Below are positions 25,541 through 32,404 of a stretch of DNA of 43,366 bases, piece after piece. Where the stretch lies: the NCBI GenBank assembly GCA_003551425.1, contig PUMP01000001.1:1-43366 (forward strand), in the 5' to 3' direction. Both the position numbers and the translations under genes were made by a program. This stretch comes from Candidatus Nealsoniibacteriota bacterium (GTDB lineage: Bacteria > Patescibacteriota > Minisyncoccia > Minisyncoccales > PWPS01). Positions within the stretch are counted from its first letter, which is position 1. Every line of letters begins with the position of its first letter. The notes beneath the pieces were generated by a model. It made no database searches. It saw only the letters and a program-made list of their open reading frames with translations, and was not told the origin of the DNA.

Positions 25541-26587
25541 TTATTTTTCACGCACCGCTCCTGCATAGGCAGTGCCTTGTGCAACATTTTGTGTTCCTCT
25601 TTCTCTGTATCTCTTCCATTCGTCTATTCTTACTACGGTATAAAGATACTTTAAATCAAACCCATCGGCCCAAAAAGACGGATTAAGGTCTAAAGAAATA
25701 TCTCCAACACCCGGCAAATAGACGCGAGGAAGCCACTTAACACGGAACACTCCGTAATCTTCTACTGGGGAAAGCTCTTCTACTTTTCTTTTCCACTCTT
25801 CAAGAGAGAGTTTCTCTCCGAAAATTATATTCTTCCCGCTCGTTCCACTACAAGGTTTTATAACTAGATTATCTTTGTTTTCCAGAGAGTGAGATGCACT
25901 GAGAGGAGCCCCTTCGGTCAAGTCCATTATCAATGATTTATTACCGGGACTTGTTTCCTCCGGAGAGTAAACGGTATTAAAGACCGTTCTCCTTCTTCTT
26001 TCGGAAAGAAACCATTTACTGTAGAAAGAAGAGAACTCGCTATATTCATTCCAGCGCACTCCTCCCCAACGCCAAATGGGAATACAATTGTCACGACCCT
26101 TTTTCAAGTCCACCATTTCCAGCTCTTTTTCAAGATTACGTCGAAAAGGCTCTTTCCATTCTTTCTTTACAATACCTTCCCCGGGGAAAAATAGTATCTT
26201 TTCACCGATCTCTTCTCTAATAACTTTTCCCAGCATAGCGACGGGAGCAGGATTTTCCGGATATAGCTCGGCGCAAGCCACAGTACATTCCGGATCTTCG
26301 GTATTAATCTCATATATTCCGTTTACTTCCACTTCTCCGAGATCATAAATGCCATTACCGATCAAGTTGGCGTGCGAAAGAAATCCGGGCACAAGGTCAA
26401 ATCTTATATGACCGCGGAAATTACCCCCTGTTTTCTTTGACACTTTTTCCCATATATCACGACACTCTCCAATCACTCTCTTCCGCTCTTCTTCTCCCAT
26501 AATAATCTCTCCGTTGAGCTTCTTTATCATAAGCTCTCCCAGCTTAGATCCTTCCTTAAATATGTTGCCGAAAAGAACAAGTTTCAT
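25541..26587 (-). CDS. Circularly permuted ATP-grasp-like ligase A
   Basis: The 348-residue protein shows the signs of circularly permuted ATP-grasp (glutathionylspermidine-synthase-like) enzymes: an early HIRFD and GIYEINTEDPE (Arg62, Asp64, Glu93, Asn95), a phosphate-binding NLVIKPCSGTSGKNIIFG (Lys244), then LDLNPSFWADGFDLKYLY and a final GTQNVAQGTAY. Such enzymes activate a carboxylate with ATP and join it to an amine. It is a clear paralogue of the upstream gene B (shared KVSKKTGGNFRGHIRFD). AAGGAGGG before the ATG is a strong ribosome site. A four-segment leader RNA with its own promoter precedes it. Substrates unknown. Confidence 0.65.
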   Translation of the reverse strand: MKLVLFGNIFKEGSKLGELMIKKLNGEIIMGEEERKRVIGECRDIWEKVSKKTGGNFRGHIRFDLVPGFLSHANLIGNGIYDLGEVEVNGIYEINTEDPECTVACAELYPENPAPVAMLGKVIREEIGEKILFFPGEGIVKKEWKEPFRRNLEKELEMVDLKKGRDNCIPIWRWGGVRWNEYSEFSSFYSKWFLSERRRRTVFNTVYSPEETSPGNKSLIMDLTEGAPLSASHSLENKDNLVIKPCSGTSGKNIIFGEKLSLEEWKRKVEELSPVEDYGVFRVKWLPRVYLPGVGDISLDLNPSFWADGFDLKYLYTVVRIDEWKRYRERGTQNVAQGTAYAGAVREK

Positions 26588-26665
26588 TCTTATCCCTCCT
26601 TTTTATTTTTCCGGTTTTTCCCGGAGCTTTATTATCTTTTGATAACAAAAATCCGGGCCAAAACG

Positions 26666-26690
26666 AAAAAGCTCCCGGTTTTCGGGAGGC
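26666..26690 (-). terminator. Attenuator terminator in leader A (segments 3:4)
   Basis: Minus strand GCCTCCCG and CGGGAGC pair around AAAAC (one bulged base), followed by TTTTT. It lies between the leader ORF and ATP-grasp gene A, with no gene end just before it except that ORF. Confidence 0.75.
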
Positions 26691-26711
26691 TTTCAGTATC
26701 TTTTTTGTTTT

Positions 26712-26801
26712 TTATATGCGCGAAAATTGAAAACCTCCCGAGTTAAGCTCGATAATAATAAGGACTACCAGAACAATATTCTTGGAAAGGTTTTCTATCA
26801 T
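26712..26801 (-). CDS. Leader peptide A, Ile/Leu/Val-rich, leaderless
   Basis: A 29-codon ORF whose ATG lies seven bases after the -10 box. Codons 9-17 read IVLVVLIII, including three Ile codons in a row; the peptide begins MIENLSK and ends GGFQFSRI. It has no Shine-Dalgarno site and would be read from the RNA 5' end. The composition and overlap with pairing segments suggest a regulatory peptide like those of branched-chain amino acid operons. Other readings: a small membrane peptide or an untranslated region. The frame is open further upstream into gene B, but that part precedes the promoter. Confidence 0.55.
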   Translation of the reverse strand: MIENLSKNIVLVVLIIIELNSGGFQFSRI

Positions 26802-26808
26802 ACTCACT

Positions 26809-26836
26809 ATTCTAGCTTTAAAAAATTTTTTGTCAA
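26809..26836 (-). promoter_or_regulatory. Promoter of leader A
   Basis: TTGACA-N16-TAGAAT, placed directly after the terminator of gene B, so gene A is transcribed independently. Confidence 0.85.
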
Positions 26837-26840
26837 GAAG

Positions 26841-26864
26841 AAAGAGGCAGATAACTGCCTCTTT
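26841..26864 (-). terminator. Terminator after ATP-grasp gene B
   Basis: AAAGAGGCAG-TTAT-CTGCCTCTTT, a perfect 10-bp stem that begins at the TAA stop codon; the T-tract (TTTCTTCTT) is interrupted. Confidence 0.8.
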
Positions 26865-27912
26865 AAATTTCCTTAAGAGTGTTCCCGTAACCTCCACCGG
26901 TAGTAACGTTAATAACGCCACTCTTTCGGTAATCATCCTGTTTCACGGCCCGCACTGGCGTGTAAAGATAGTGCAGGTCCTCTCCATTTGCAAAGAAAGA
27001 CGGACTGATGTCAATAACAATTTTTTCTCCTTTTACTTCAATGCCGGGAAGCCATTTAGCGCGAAAAGCGCCATAGCTTCCATCAGAAAGCTCGTATAAT
27101 TTGCTTTTCCACTCTTCTTTTAAAAAGTCTTTGCCAAAGAAGATTCCGTTACCGGAGCTTCCACGAAAAGGTTTTATTACCCATTCCTTGGGAGGAAAAG
27201 ACAGAATAAAGGGGATATTTCTCGGGAGAAGAACAACGTCTTTCGATGTCATAACGTGCCTTTTATCAGCCACATCATTTAGAGAAACAGTATTAAAGAC
27301 TCCGTTTTTCCTCTTGTAAAGCCACTCTTTGAAATCGTTTCCGAACTCCTCTTTTCCCGCAAGATCCACGTTTCCCCAACGCCAAAGAGAGCCGGGTGAT
27401 CTTTCCATCGCTTCTTTTTCAGAAAGGACGGAAAGTGCTAATCCTTCTTTTCTCATTTCTGAAATTAAGTGGTCTCCCCAAGAATCTTTAGCGACACACC
27501 TTCCTCGAACCATGCAAATCTCTCCGAATTGGTGTTTTAAAAACTTTGCTAACGTTCTCGGAGCTGATGGAGTTTCCTCTTTCATCTCCGGAAAAGCTGC
27601 GGCAAGAGAAGCGTCCGCAGCTACGCACTCGGGAGAGTGAGCATTTACTTCGTAAACATTATCGACACAAAGCGTTCCGATTCCTTCTCCATGGGTAAAG
27701 TGAGGAACAACATCAAATCTTATATGCCCACGGAAATTACCCCCCGTCTTCTTTGACACTTCTTTCCATACTTTTTCACAGTACTTTGTCACTGTTTCTT
27801 TTTCACTTTTTGTAATTGTGAAATAACCGCCGAGAACTCCGACAGGATTTCCGGCTACATGAAACAAGTCACTCTTAAGAAAAAGATCTCTTTTTAAAGG
27901 TACAAACTTCAT
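26863..27912 (-). CDS. Circularly permuted ATP-grasp-like ligase B
   Basis: Paralogue of gene A with 349 residues: GHIRFDVVPHF (Arg65, Asp67), VYEVNAHSPEC (Glu88, Asn90), WVIKPFRGSSGNGIFFG (Lys247), VIDISPSFFANGEDLHYLY and INVTTGGGYGN. These match the substrate-carboxylate and ATP-binding parts of the glutathionylspermidine-synthase-like fold. Fold assignment is by pattern; the joined substrates are unknown. GGGAGGG seven bases before the ATG is a strong ribosome site, and an Phe/Tyr-type attenuator leader precedes it. Divergence from A is large, so the two probably have different substrates. Confidence 0.65.
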   Translation of the reverse strand: MKFVPLKRDLFLKSDLFHVAGNPVGVLGGYFTITKSEKETVTKYCEKVWKEVSKKTGGNFRGHIRFDVVPHFTHGEGIGTLCVDNVYEVNAHSPECVAADASLAAAFPEMKEETPSAPRTLAKFLKHQFGEICMVRGRCVAKDSWGDHLISEMRKEGLALSVLSEKEAMERSPGSLWRWGNVDLAGKEEFGNDFKEWLYKRKNGVFNTVSLNDVADKRHVMTSKDVVLLPRNIPFILSFPPKEWVIKPFRGSSGNGIFFGKDFLKEEWKSKLYELSDGSYGAFRAKWLPGIEVKGEKIVIDISPSFFANGEDLHYLYTPVRAVKQDDYRKSGVINVTTGGGYGNTLKEI

Positions 27913-27981
27913 TTTTAAACCCTCCCTTTCTCAGGACTTTTGTCCTGGGCTCTCTTTTTAATAAAAAAGAAGGCTCAAAAC

Positions 27982-28007
27982 AAAAAACCTTCCCGCTTGG
28001 GGAAGGT
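27982..28007 (-). terminator. Attenuator terminator in leader B (segments 3:4)
   Basis: Minus strand AACCTTCCC-CAAGC-GGGAAGGTT followed by a run of T. A perfect stem of nine pairs. Confidence 0.85.
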
Positions 28008-28031
28008 TTCTTTCTTTTTTTTTACGTTATA

Positions 28032-28118
28032 TTAAAAATTAAAATACCTCCCAAGCAGGACTTTTTCAAAGCCTCCATAAAACGCAAAATAATTTGCTTG
28101 GAAAGTTTTTTCAATCAT
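28032..28118 (-). CDS. Leader peptide B, Phe/Tyr-rich, leaderless
   Basis: A 28-codon ORF starting eight bases after the -10 box and beginning MIEKTFQANYFAFYGGF. Nine of 28 residues are Phe or Tyr. Segments 1 and 2 of the attenuator lie inside it, and it has no ribosome binding site. It resembles leader peptides of phenylalanine-type attenuators in composition and position. It is below usual gene-finder length limits. Translation is inferred, not shown. Confidence 0.5.
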   Translation of the reverse strand: MIEKTFQANYFAFYGGFEKVLLGRYFNF

Positions 28119-28126
28119 TGTTTCTT

Positions 28127-28154
28127 ATAATAATTATTCCTTCTATTTTGTCAA
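28127..28154 (-). promoter_or_regulatory. Promoter of leader B
   Basis: TTGACA-N16-TATTAT; the -35 box is formed by the last codons and stop region of the upstream HExxH gene. Confidence 0.8.
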
Positions 28155-28904
28155 GTTTAATTTCATCTCTTCAACATAGCGCTTAACTACAACTTTTAAG
28201 TAGTCAGCCTCTTCTTTTTGTAATCCAAGAAGACATTCTTTTTTTAAGTCTTCTTCTTTCGAATTTTCCAGATAATCCAGGAATGTATGGAAATATTTAG
28301 GATGCCATATATACATTGTCACAAGTTCGTTGGCATCTTCTTGCGCTCTTACGGCAATCTCCGACATTTTATTGATAATGCTCTTGTCCTTATGGCGATC
28401 ATACTGAGGAGCGCTTCCCCAAATAGATAATCCTCTCTTTGGAAAATTATCTCTCTTTTGAAAACAAAAATTAAAGAGGTCGGAAAAACAGGAGTCAATC
28501 TTTCCTTGCAGTGATCTTTCGTGCCATAATTTCGGATCATCCACGCTTTCTCGGGAAAAAAGATACTCTTGATAAGCATGATTTACTTCATGAAGAAAAC
28601 GATATTTTTTAGTCTCCTCTCCGGGCTCAGGATAAAAGCTTTCACCAACTTCTTCATTTATTCCTACCCTAAAAATACAGTGTTTCCACTTTTCTTTAGG
28701 CATCCACTTTTCGGAAGTATAGATCTTTCTTGTACTGCTTGAGTAAATAAATCCCCACCCGTGCTTTTGCTCTTCAATCCCCTTAATATATCCATTTTCC
28801 ACTAAAAAAGCTCCCAATTCCGGTTCAAGGGTTCTGTTCTCGTCCCCCTCTATCGCTTTTCGGGGAACATTTAATATTTCTGTTACTTTTTCTTTCAAGT
28901 TCAT
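28143..28904 (-). CDS. HExxH-motif protein, possible zinc peptidase
   Basis: The 253-residue protein has FLHEVNHAYQEYLF with HEVNH at 105-109, the zinc-binding pattern of metallopeptidases; AQEDANELVTMYIW further on could supply the third ligand. No signal peptide or membrane helix is visible, so it would act inside the cell. I recognise no family beyond the motif. GAGGAG five bases before the ATG and an ATGA overlap with the RNHCP gene show translational coupling. No terminator follows; read-through would enter leader B. Confidence 0.6.
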   Translation of the reverse strand: MNLKEKVTEILNVPRKAIEGDENRTLEPELGAFLVENGYIKGIEEQKHGWGFIYSSSTRKIYTSEKWMPKEKWKHCIFRVGINEEVGESFYPEPGEETKKYRFLHEVNHAYQEYLFSRESVDDPKLWHERSLQGKIDSCFSDLFNFCFQKRDNFPKRGLSIWGSAPQYDRHKDKSIINKMSEIAVRAQEDANELVTMYIWHPKYFHTFLDYLENSKEEDLKKECLLGLQKEEADYLKVVVKRYVEEMKLNLTK

Positions 28905-29209
28905 AATTTCTCCTCACTAAGCCTTATTATTTCTTCCAGATTATCCTTCTTGCCGCTTTTCACCTTGTGCCGGTGTTTGCATCGTAAACAGCGATAATGA
29001 ATAAAATTTTCTCCCCCTTTACGCTCTGCTCCTATGGGCTCCATAAGACCTCTACATTCTTCGCTTCTATCCCCTGGGTTTATGTCCACATGCTTGGACC
29101 AAAGGCACTTCGGGCAATGATCGGTATAGCCCTCCCCTTTAATGGCTTTACCGCAGTTTTCACAAACAAAATCCTCTGTTCTTTTTTGAAACCTTTTCTC
29201 AAAGCTCAT
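28901..29209 (-). CDS. RNHCP domain protein
   Basis: The 102-residue protein fits the RNHCP family: FVCENCGKAIKGEGYTDHCP, KCLWSKHVDINPGDRSEEC, RGLMEPIGAE and HYRCLRCKHRHKVK, with three Cys pairs expected to bind zinc. The family's name motif NHCP appears as DHCP here. Some family members sit near ribosome or tRNA genes, but the function is not established. It overlaps the upstream glycosyltransferase gene by 11 bases and the HExxH gene by 4. Confidence 0.85.
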   Translation of the reverse strand: MSFEKRFQKRTEDFVCENCGKAIKGEGYTDHCPKCLWSKHVDINPGDRSEECRGLMEPIGAERKGGENFIHYRCLRCKHRHKVKSGKKDNLEEIIRLSEEKL

Positions 29210-30311
29210 AAAGGTCTGTGGTCTTTTTTATAATATCCTCTTCTTTAAATCTATCTTCTACTATCTCTCTTCCTTTTTTTCCGTATTTTACGCGAAGACT
29301 CTCATTTTCAAGAAGCGTCTCTATGGCTTCTTGTAGCTCTTTCTTGCTTCCCGGAGTAACTAAAATACCGTTTTCTCCATTTTTTATTACTTCCCGACAT
29401 CCGGGATTATCGGTCGTAATTACCGGTTTTTCCATCGCTCCCGCTTCTAAAATAATCCTCGGAACTCCTTCTCTGTATTTAGAGGGAAAGACCACTATAT
29501 CGGAAGAATAAAGAATCTCTCTCACATCACTTCTATTTCCAAGATATTTTACTACTCCTTCTTGCTCCCATTTTTTTATTTCCCTCAAAGGGACGGCGGA
29601 AGGATTATCGTCAATCGGGCCCACCAAAAGAAACAGTGCTTTCCCTTTTAATCTCTCCGCAACCGCCTTGAACTCTCCCACTCCTTTCTTATATAACATC
29701 CGAGAGATCATGGATACAACCGTTTCATCTCCCTTTTTTACTTCCGCTCGAACCTTCTCTTTGGAAAAATAATCAAGATCAACTCCCGAGCTTTCAATGA
29801 GTGCACACTTTTTCTCTTGAAGACACCCTTCCCTTAAAAGCTCTTCCATGTCTTCTTTGTTTTGAAAAATTACTTTCTCACAAAAGCGAAAAGATAGTTT
29901 ATATAAAAAAACGGCTATTTTACGGATAAATGAGCTTTTTCTCTCAAAGGCATACCCTAAACCGTTAACCGTACAGTAAATTTTTTTTACTCCTGCCATT
30001 TTTTGCCCTAAAACTCCGAAAGTATTCGGTTTAACGGTAAAATTGTGACAAAGATCGATCTTTTCTTTTCTGCATAAATTAAAAACACGAAAAGTATAAA
30101 TAATATCCCCGCCCCGTAAATCCACGGCCCTCTTTAGGGGAAGGTTAAAAAAGGACACTCCTTCTTTTTCTATCTTTTCTTGGAATTGCCTTTCCGTTAA
30201 ACTACCACCGGCAATGACGGAAAATCCCCTTTCTATCATTTCCTTCATAAGTCCCATCCGGAAATTATAAAGAGAAAAATCGGTATTGGAAAAATAAGCT
30301 ATTTTTTTCAT
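29199..30311 (-). CDS. GT4 family glycosyltransferase
   Basis: A GT-B fold enzyme of 370 residues that should transfer a sugar from a nucleotide donor. The N-terminal domain begins KKIAYFSNTDFSLYNFRMGL and has LCHNFTVKPNTFGVLGQKMA; the C-terminal domain has VSMISRMLYKKGV and the donor-binding DIVVFPSKYREGVPRIILEAGA with the paired Glu residues. No membrane segment is evident. An ATGA overlap joins it to the gene upstream. It likely builds the surface glycan together with the other transferases here. Confidence 0.9.
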   Translation of the reverse strand: MKKIAYFSNTDFSLYNFRMGLMKEMIERGFSVIAGGSLTERQFQEKIEKEGVSFFNLPLKRAVDLRGGDIIYTFRVFNLCRKEKIDLCHNFTVKPNTFGVLGQKMAGVKKIYCTVNGLGYAFERKSSFIRKIAVFLYKLSFRFCEKVIFQNKEDMEELLREGCLQEKKCALIESSGVDLDYFSKEKVRAEVKKGDETVVSMISRMLYKKGVGEFKAVAERLKGKALFLLVGPIDDNPSAVPLREIKKWEQEGVVKYLGNRSDVREILYSSDIVVFPSKYREGVPRIILEAGAMEKPVITTDNPGCREVIKNGENGILVTPGSKKELQEAIETLLENESLRVKYGKKGREIVEDRFKEEDIIKKTTDLYEL

Positions 30312-31204
30312 ATAACTTGCCTCTCACACGCTATTTCAATATTATTTCTCATCTTGTCGTGTTTTCCCTCTTTAAATTCTTCTCCTTCTTTTTCTGTCTT
30401 TACATTATCTATTATCCTTAAAAGATTTTCTATCTTTTTTAGCGCTTCCTTGTTTTGCAGTATTACTTTATATGTCTCCAATTGTTTTTTTATTTGGTCT
30501 AAAAAAATTATTTGAGCTTCACTACGTCTAATCCTTTCTTTGGCTTCTTTATTGCCGGTCTGCAAAAACTCTGCACAATCGTCAAAAAGATTTTCGGCGT
30601 TATTTCTGTCAATGCCAATTACCACGGGAATCGGCTTTTCTATCTTCCCTTTATATATTTCTCCGTCACTGCCCTCTACTTCGGAACAATAATACTTAAC
30701 TTCCGCGGAAGAAAAGTCTCTTTCCGTTTTCCTTACATTCTTTTCCACTTTTTCCTCTACTCGATCATAATCGGAAGACAAACAAACATCTACCGCAAGA
30801 AAACTTCTCTTCTCCTCTTCATTGAACTCTATAACAAGGTCCGTTCCATTCTTATAATCATCATAATCGCAGGTCTTCAGTACTATCGCCTCTCCTCCAA
30901 ACCACTCATTAAGCTCGGCTACTTCTTCTATTACTTTTTCAAGCATTTTAGCTATTCTGTGATTTTCTTGTTCTTCTTTGGGAAGTTTTTTTTGCAAATT
31001 TTCATACTTTTCTTTCAATCTCTTGGCAAAATCTTTGTCTTTCTCCACTTCTTCTCTTCCGTAATAATCTATAAAGTCATCCATATTGATTCTTTCTTGT
31101 GATATTTTAAGATCAATGATCTCCATATTGGTTCTCAGAGATTCTTTTTCCAGAAAATCTTTTTGAGAAGCAAATTGCTCTCTTTCCGCAGGTTCTTTAA
31201 ACAT
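30308..31204 (-). CDS. Charged helical protein, possible nuclease-like fold
   Basis: A 298-residue, strongly charged and largely helical protein with no signal peptide. The central part reads CDYDDYKNGTDLVIEFNEEE followed by SFLAVDVCLSSD; an Asp-strand-Asp pattern after a Glu-rich helix is compatible with a PD-(D/E)xK-type core but is not proof of one. The C-terminus is coiled coil. It lies between two GT4 genes in the same operon. I do not recognise it. Confidence 0.5.
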   Translation of the reverse strand: MFKEPAEREQFASQKDFLEKESLRTNMEIIDLKISQERINMDDFIDYYGREEVEKDKDFAKRLKEKYENLQKKLPKEEQENHRIAKMLEKVIEEVAELNEWFGGEAIVLKTCDYDDYKNGTDLVIEFNEEEKRSFLAVDVCLSSDYDRVEEKVEKNVRKTERDFSSAEVKYYCSEVEGSDGEIYKGKIEKPIPVVIGIDRNNAENLFDDCAEFLQTGNKEAKERIRRSEAQIIFLDQIKKQLETYKVILQNKEALKKIENLLRIIDNVKTEKEGEEFKEGKHDKMRNNIEIACERQVI

Positions 31205-31212
31205 AATAATTT

Positions 31213-32355
31213 TTATCTTCCTAAAACTTTTTTAAACACTTTTATTTGTTCTTCTATCATCCTCTCTGTAGAAAAATTCTTAGCAGCGTATTTTTTCGCT
31301 TTTTCCGCCATCTTTTTGCTCTTCTCTTTATTTTCTATCGTCTCCACAACTTTCCTGCTAAAATCCTTGTCTCTTTTTACAAGTACAACTTTTCCTTCCG
31401 GGAAAAACTCTTCTTGCGCCGGAGACTTAATGGCAACCACCGGCACATTTGCAAGCATTGCTTCCATTACTACCAATCCTTGAGTTTCCGTCTTAGAAGG
31501 AAAGGCAAACATGTCACATGATCCGTAAACTCTTTGAACCTCTTCTTTGGGAAGCGGACCGGAAAACAAAGTCATGTCTTGGACTTTCTTTTTCTGGGCT
31601 TTTTCTTTCATCTCTTCGATATCCCCCGGACCGACAAAAAGAACTCTTGCTTTTATGTCTTTCTCTTTAAGCTCTTTTGCCACGTCAAGCAGAACATCCA
31701 AATTCTTCTCTTTGGAGATTCTTCCCACATAGAGTATTATCGTTGATCCCTTTGGAATATTGAACCTTTTCTGTATTTCTTTTTTGCTAAACGGTTTCGG
31801 AGAAGGCTTTATTCCCGTCGGAATCACATGAATGGAAGTTTTCACTCCGTAGCTTATAAGTTTCTTTTTCATCGCTTCCCCCGGAACCATGATGGCATCA
31901 ACTCTATTACATAAGTCCTTGCTCCTTCTTCTCATAGCGTAAGCCCCCATTTTTCCCGCATAAATTCTTCCGTACTCTTCTATAAAAGTATGATAAAAAA
32001 GAACTTTCGGTTTCTTTGATCTCATCATCTGCGCTTCAAAAGCGTTAGGTGCCCAGCTAACGGTATGAAGCCAATATGCATCAGGCTCAAATTCATCGAC
32101 TATTTTTTTAATCTGGCTTCTCGCCTGAATTCCAAAAACCCTTTCTTTTTTCTTGAATATATTGGTCGTAATCCCGTAAGCTAACGAAGAAGAGGCAACG
32201 GGACAATGCTCTTTTCTTGCTTTTCCTTTCCCATAATCAGGAGAAACGATTCTTACCTCATGCCCTTTTTTGACAAATCCGTCAATAGAAGTGTTCACGG
32301 AGACCGTAACTCCGTTTAATAAAGGATAAGTTAGAGAAGATATTATTATTTTCAT
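31213..32355 (-). CDS. GT4 family glycosyltransferase
   Basis: 380-residue GT-B enzyme: LTYPLLNGVTVSVNTSIDGFV at the N-terminus (a GT4 acceptor-domain start), FYHTFIEEYGRIYAG, VIPTGIKP, LYVGRISKEKNLDVLLDVAK and MFAFPSKTETQGLVVMEAMLA. This is the PimB/alpha-glucosyl-diacylglycerol-synthase-like branch, so a lipid or polyprenyl acceptor is possible. It is the first gene of its operon; a TAAAAT box preceded by TG lies seven bases before the ATG, giving a leaderless message. Confidence 0.9.
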   Translation of the reverse strand: MKIIISSLTYPLLNGVTVSVNTSIDGFVKKGHEVRIVSPDYGKGKARKEHCPVASSSLAYGITTNIFKKKERVFGIQARSQIKKIVDEFEPDAYWLHTVSWAPNAFEAQMMRSKKPKVLFYHTFIEEYGRIYAGKMGAYAMRRRSKDLCNRVDAIMVPGEAMKKKLISYGVKTSIHVIPTGIKPSPKPFSKKEIQKRFNIPKGSTIILYVGRISKEKNLDVLLDVAKELKEKDIKARVLFVGPGDIEEMKEKAQKKKVQDMTLFSGPLPKEEVQRVYGSCDMFAFPSKTETQGLVVMEAMLANVPVVAIKSPAQEEFFPEGKVVLVKRDKDFSRKVVETIENKEKSKKMAEKAKKYAAKNFSTERMIEEQIKVFKKVLGR

Positions 32356-32362
32356 TGTTATT

Positions 32363-32368
32363 ATTTTA
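32363..32368 (-). promoter_or_regulatory. Extended -10 box of the GT4 operon
   Basis: TATGATAAAAT, seven bases before the ATG. No good -35 box is visible, as expected for an extended -10 promoter. Confidence 0.55.
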
Positions 32369-32380
32369 TCATATAAAAAG

Positions 32381-32404
32381 AAAACCGGCTAAGAAATGCC
32401 GGCC
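32381..32404 (-). terminator. Terminator with the stop codon inside the hairpin
   Basis: GCCGGC and GCCGGT pair around ATTTCTTA, flanked by AAAA and TTTT so it may work in both directions. The TAG stop of the HNH-like gene lies at the loop edge. Confidence 0.75.

Larger units (their letters stand above)
26666..26801 (-). promoter_or_regulatory. Four-segment attenuator leader A
   Basis: Segment 1 GAAAACCTTTC (26785-26795), segment 2 CGGGAGGTTTTC (26729-26740), segment 3 GAAAGCCTCCCG (26683-26694), segment 4 CGGGAGC (26671-26677) then TTTTT. 1:2 gives 11 pairs (two G-U), 2:3 gives 12 pairs (one G-U), 3:4 is the terminator. Segments 1 and 2 lie within the small leader ORF. Further hairpins (CCCGGA/TCCGGG and GTTATC/GATAAT) stand between the terminator and the gene. 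Confidence 0.7.
27982..28118 (-). promoter_or_regulatory. Four-segment attenuator leader B
   Basis: Segment 1 ACTTTCCAAGC (28096-28106), segment 2 GCTTGGGAGGT (28046-28056), segment 3 ACCTTCCCCAAGC (27995-28007), segment 4 GGGAAGGTT ahead of the T-run. 1:2 gives 11 pairs (two G-U), 2:3 gives 7 plus 4 pairs around a 2-base bulge, 3:4 is the terminator. Same order and spacing as leader A although stem sequences differ. A CAGGAC-AAAA-GTCCTG hairpin lies before the ribosome site of gene B. Confidence 0.75.

Noticed and set aside
26712-26936. Longer 74-codon reading frame that includes leader peptide A
   Set aside because: Its first part overlaps the end of ATP-grasp gene B, the terminator and the promoter, so the only transcribed start is the ATG at 26801.
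26712-28118. Leader ORFs as RiPP precursor peptides for the ATP-grasp enzymes
   Set aside because: The motifs shared by the two leaders fall in different reading frames and match RNA pairing, not peptide sequence; no common core peptide is seen. Kept only as a minor alternative.
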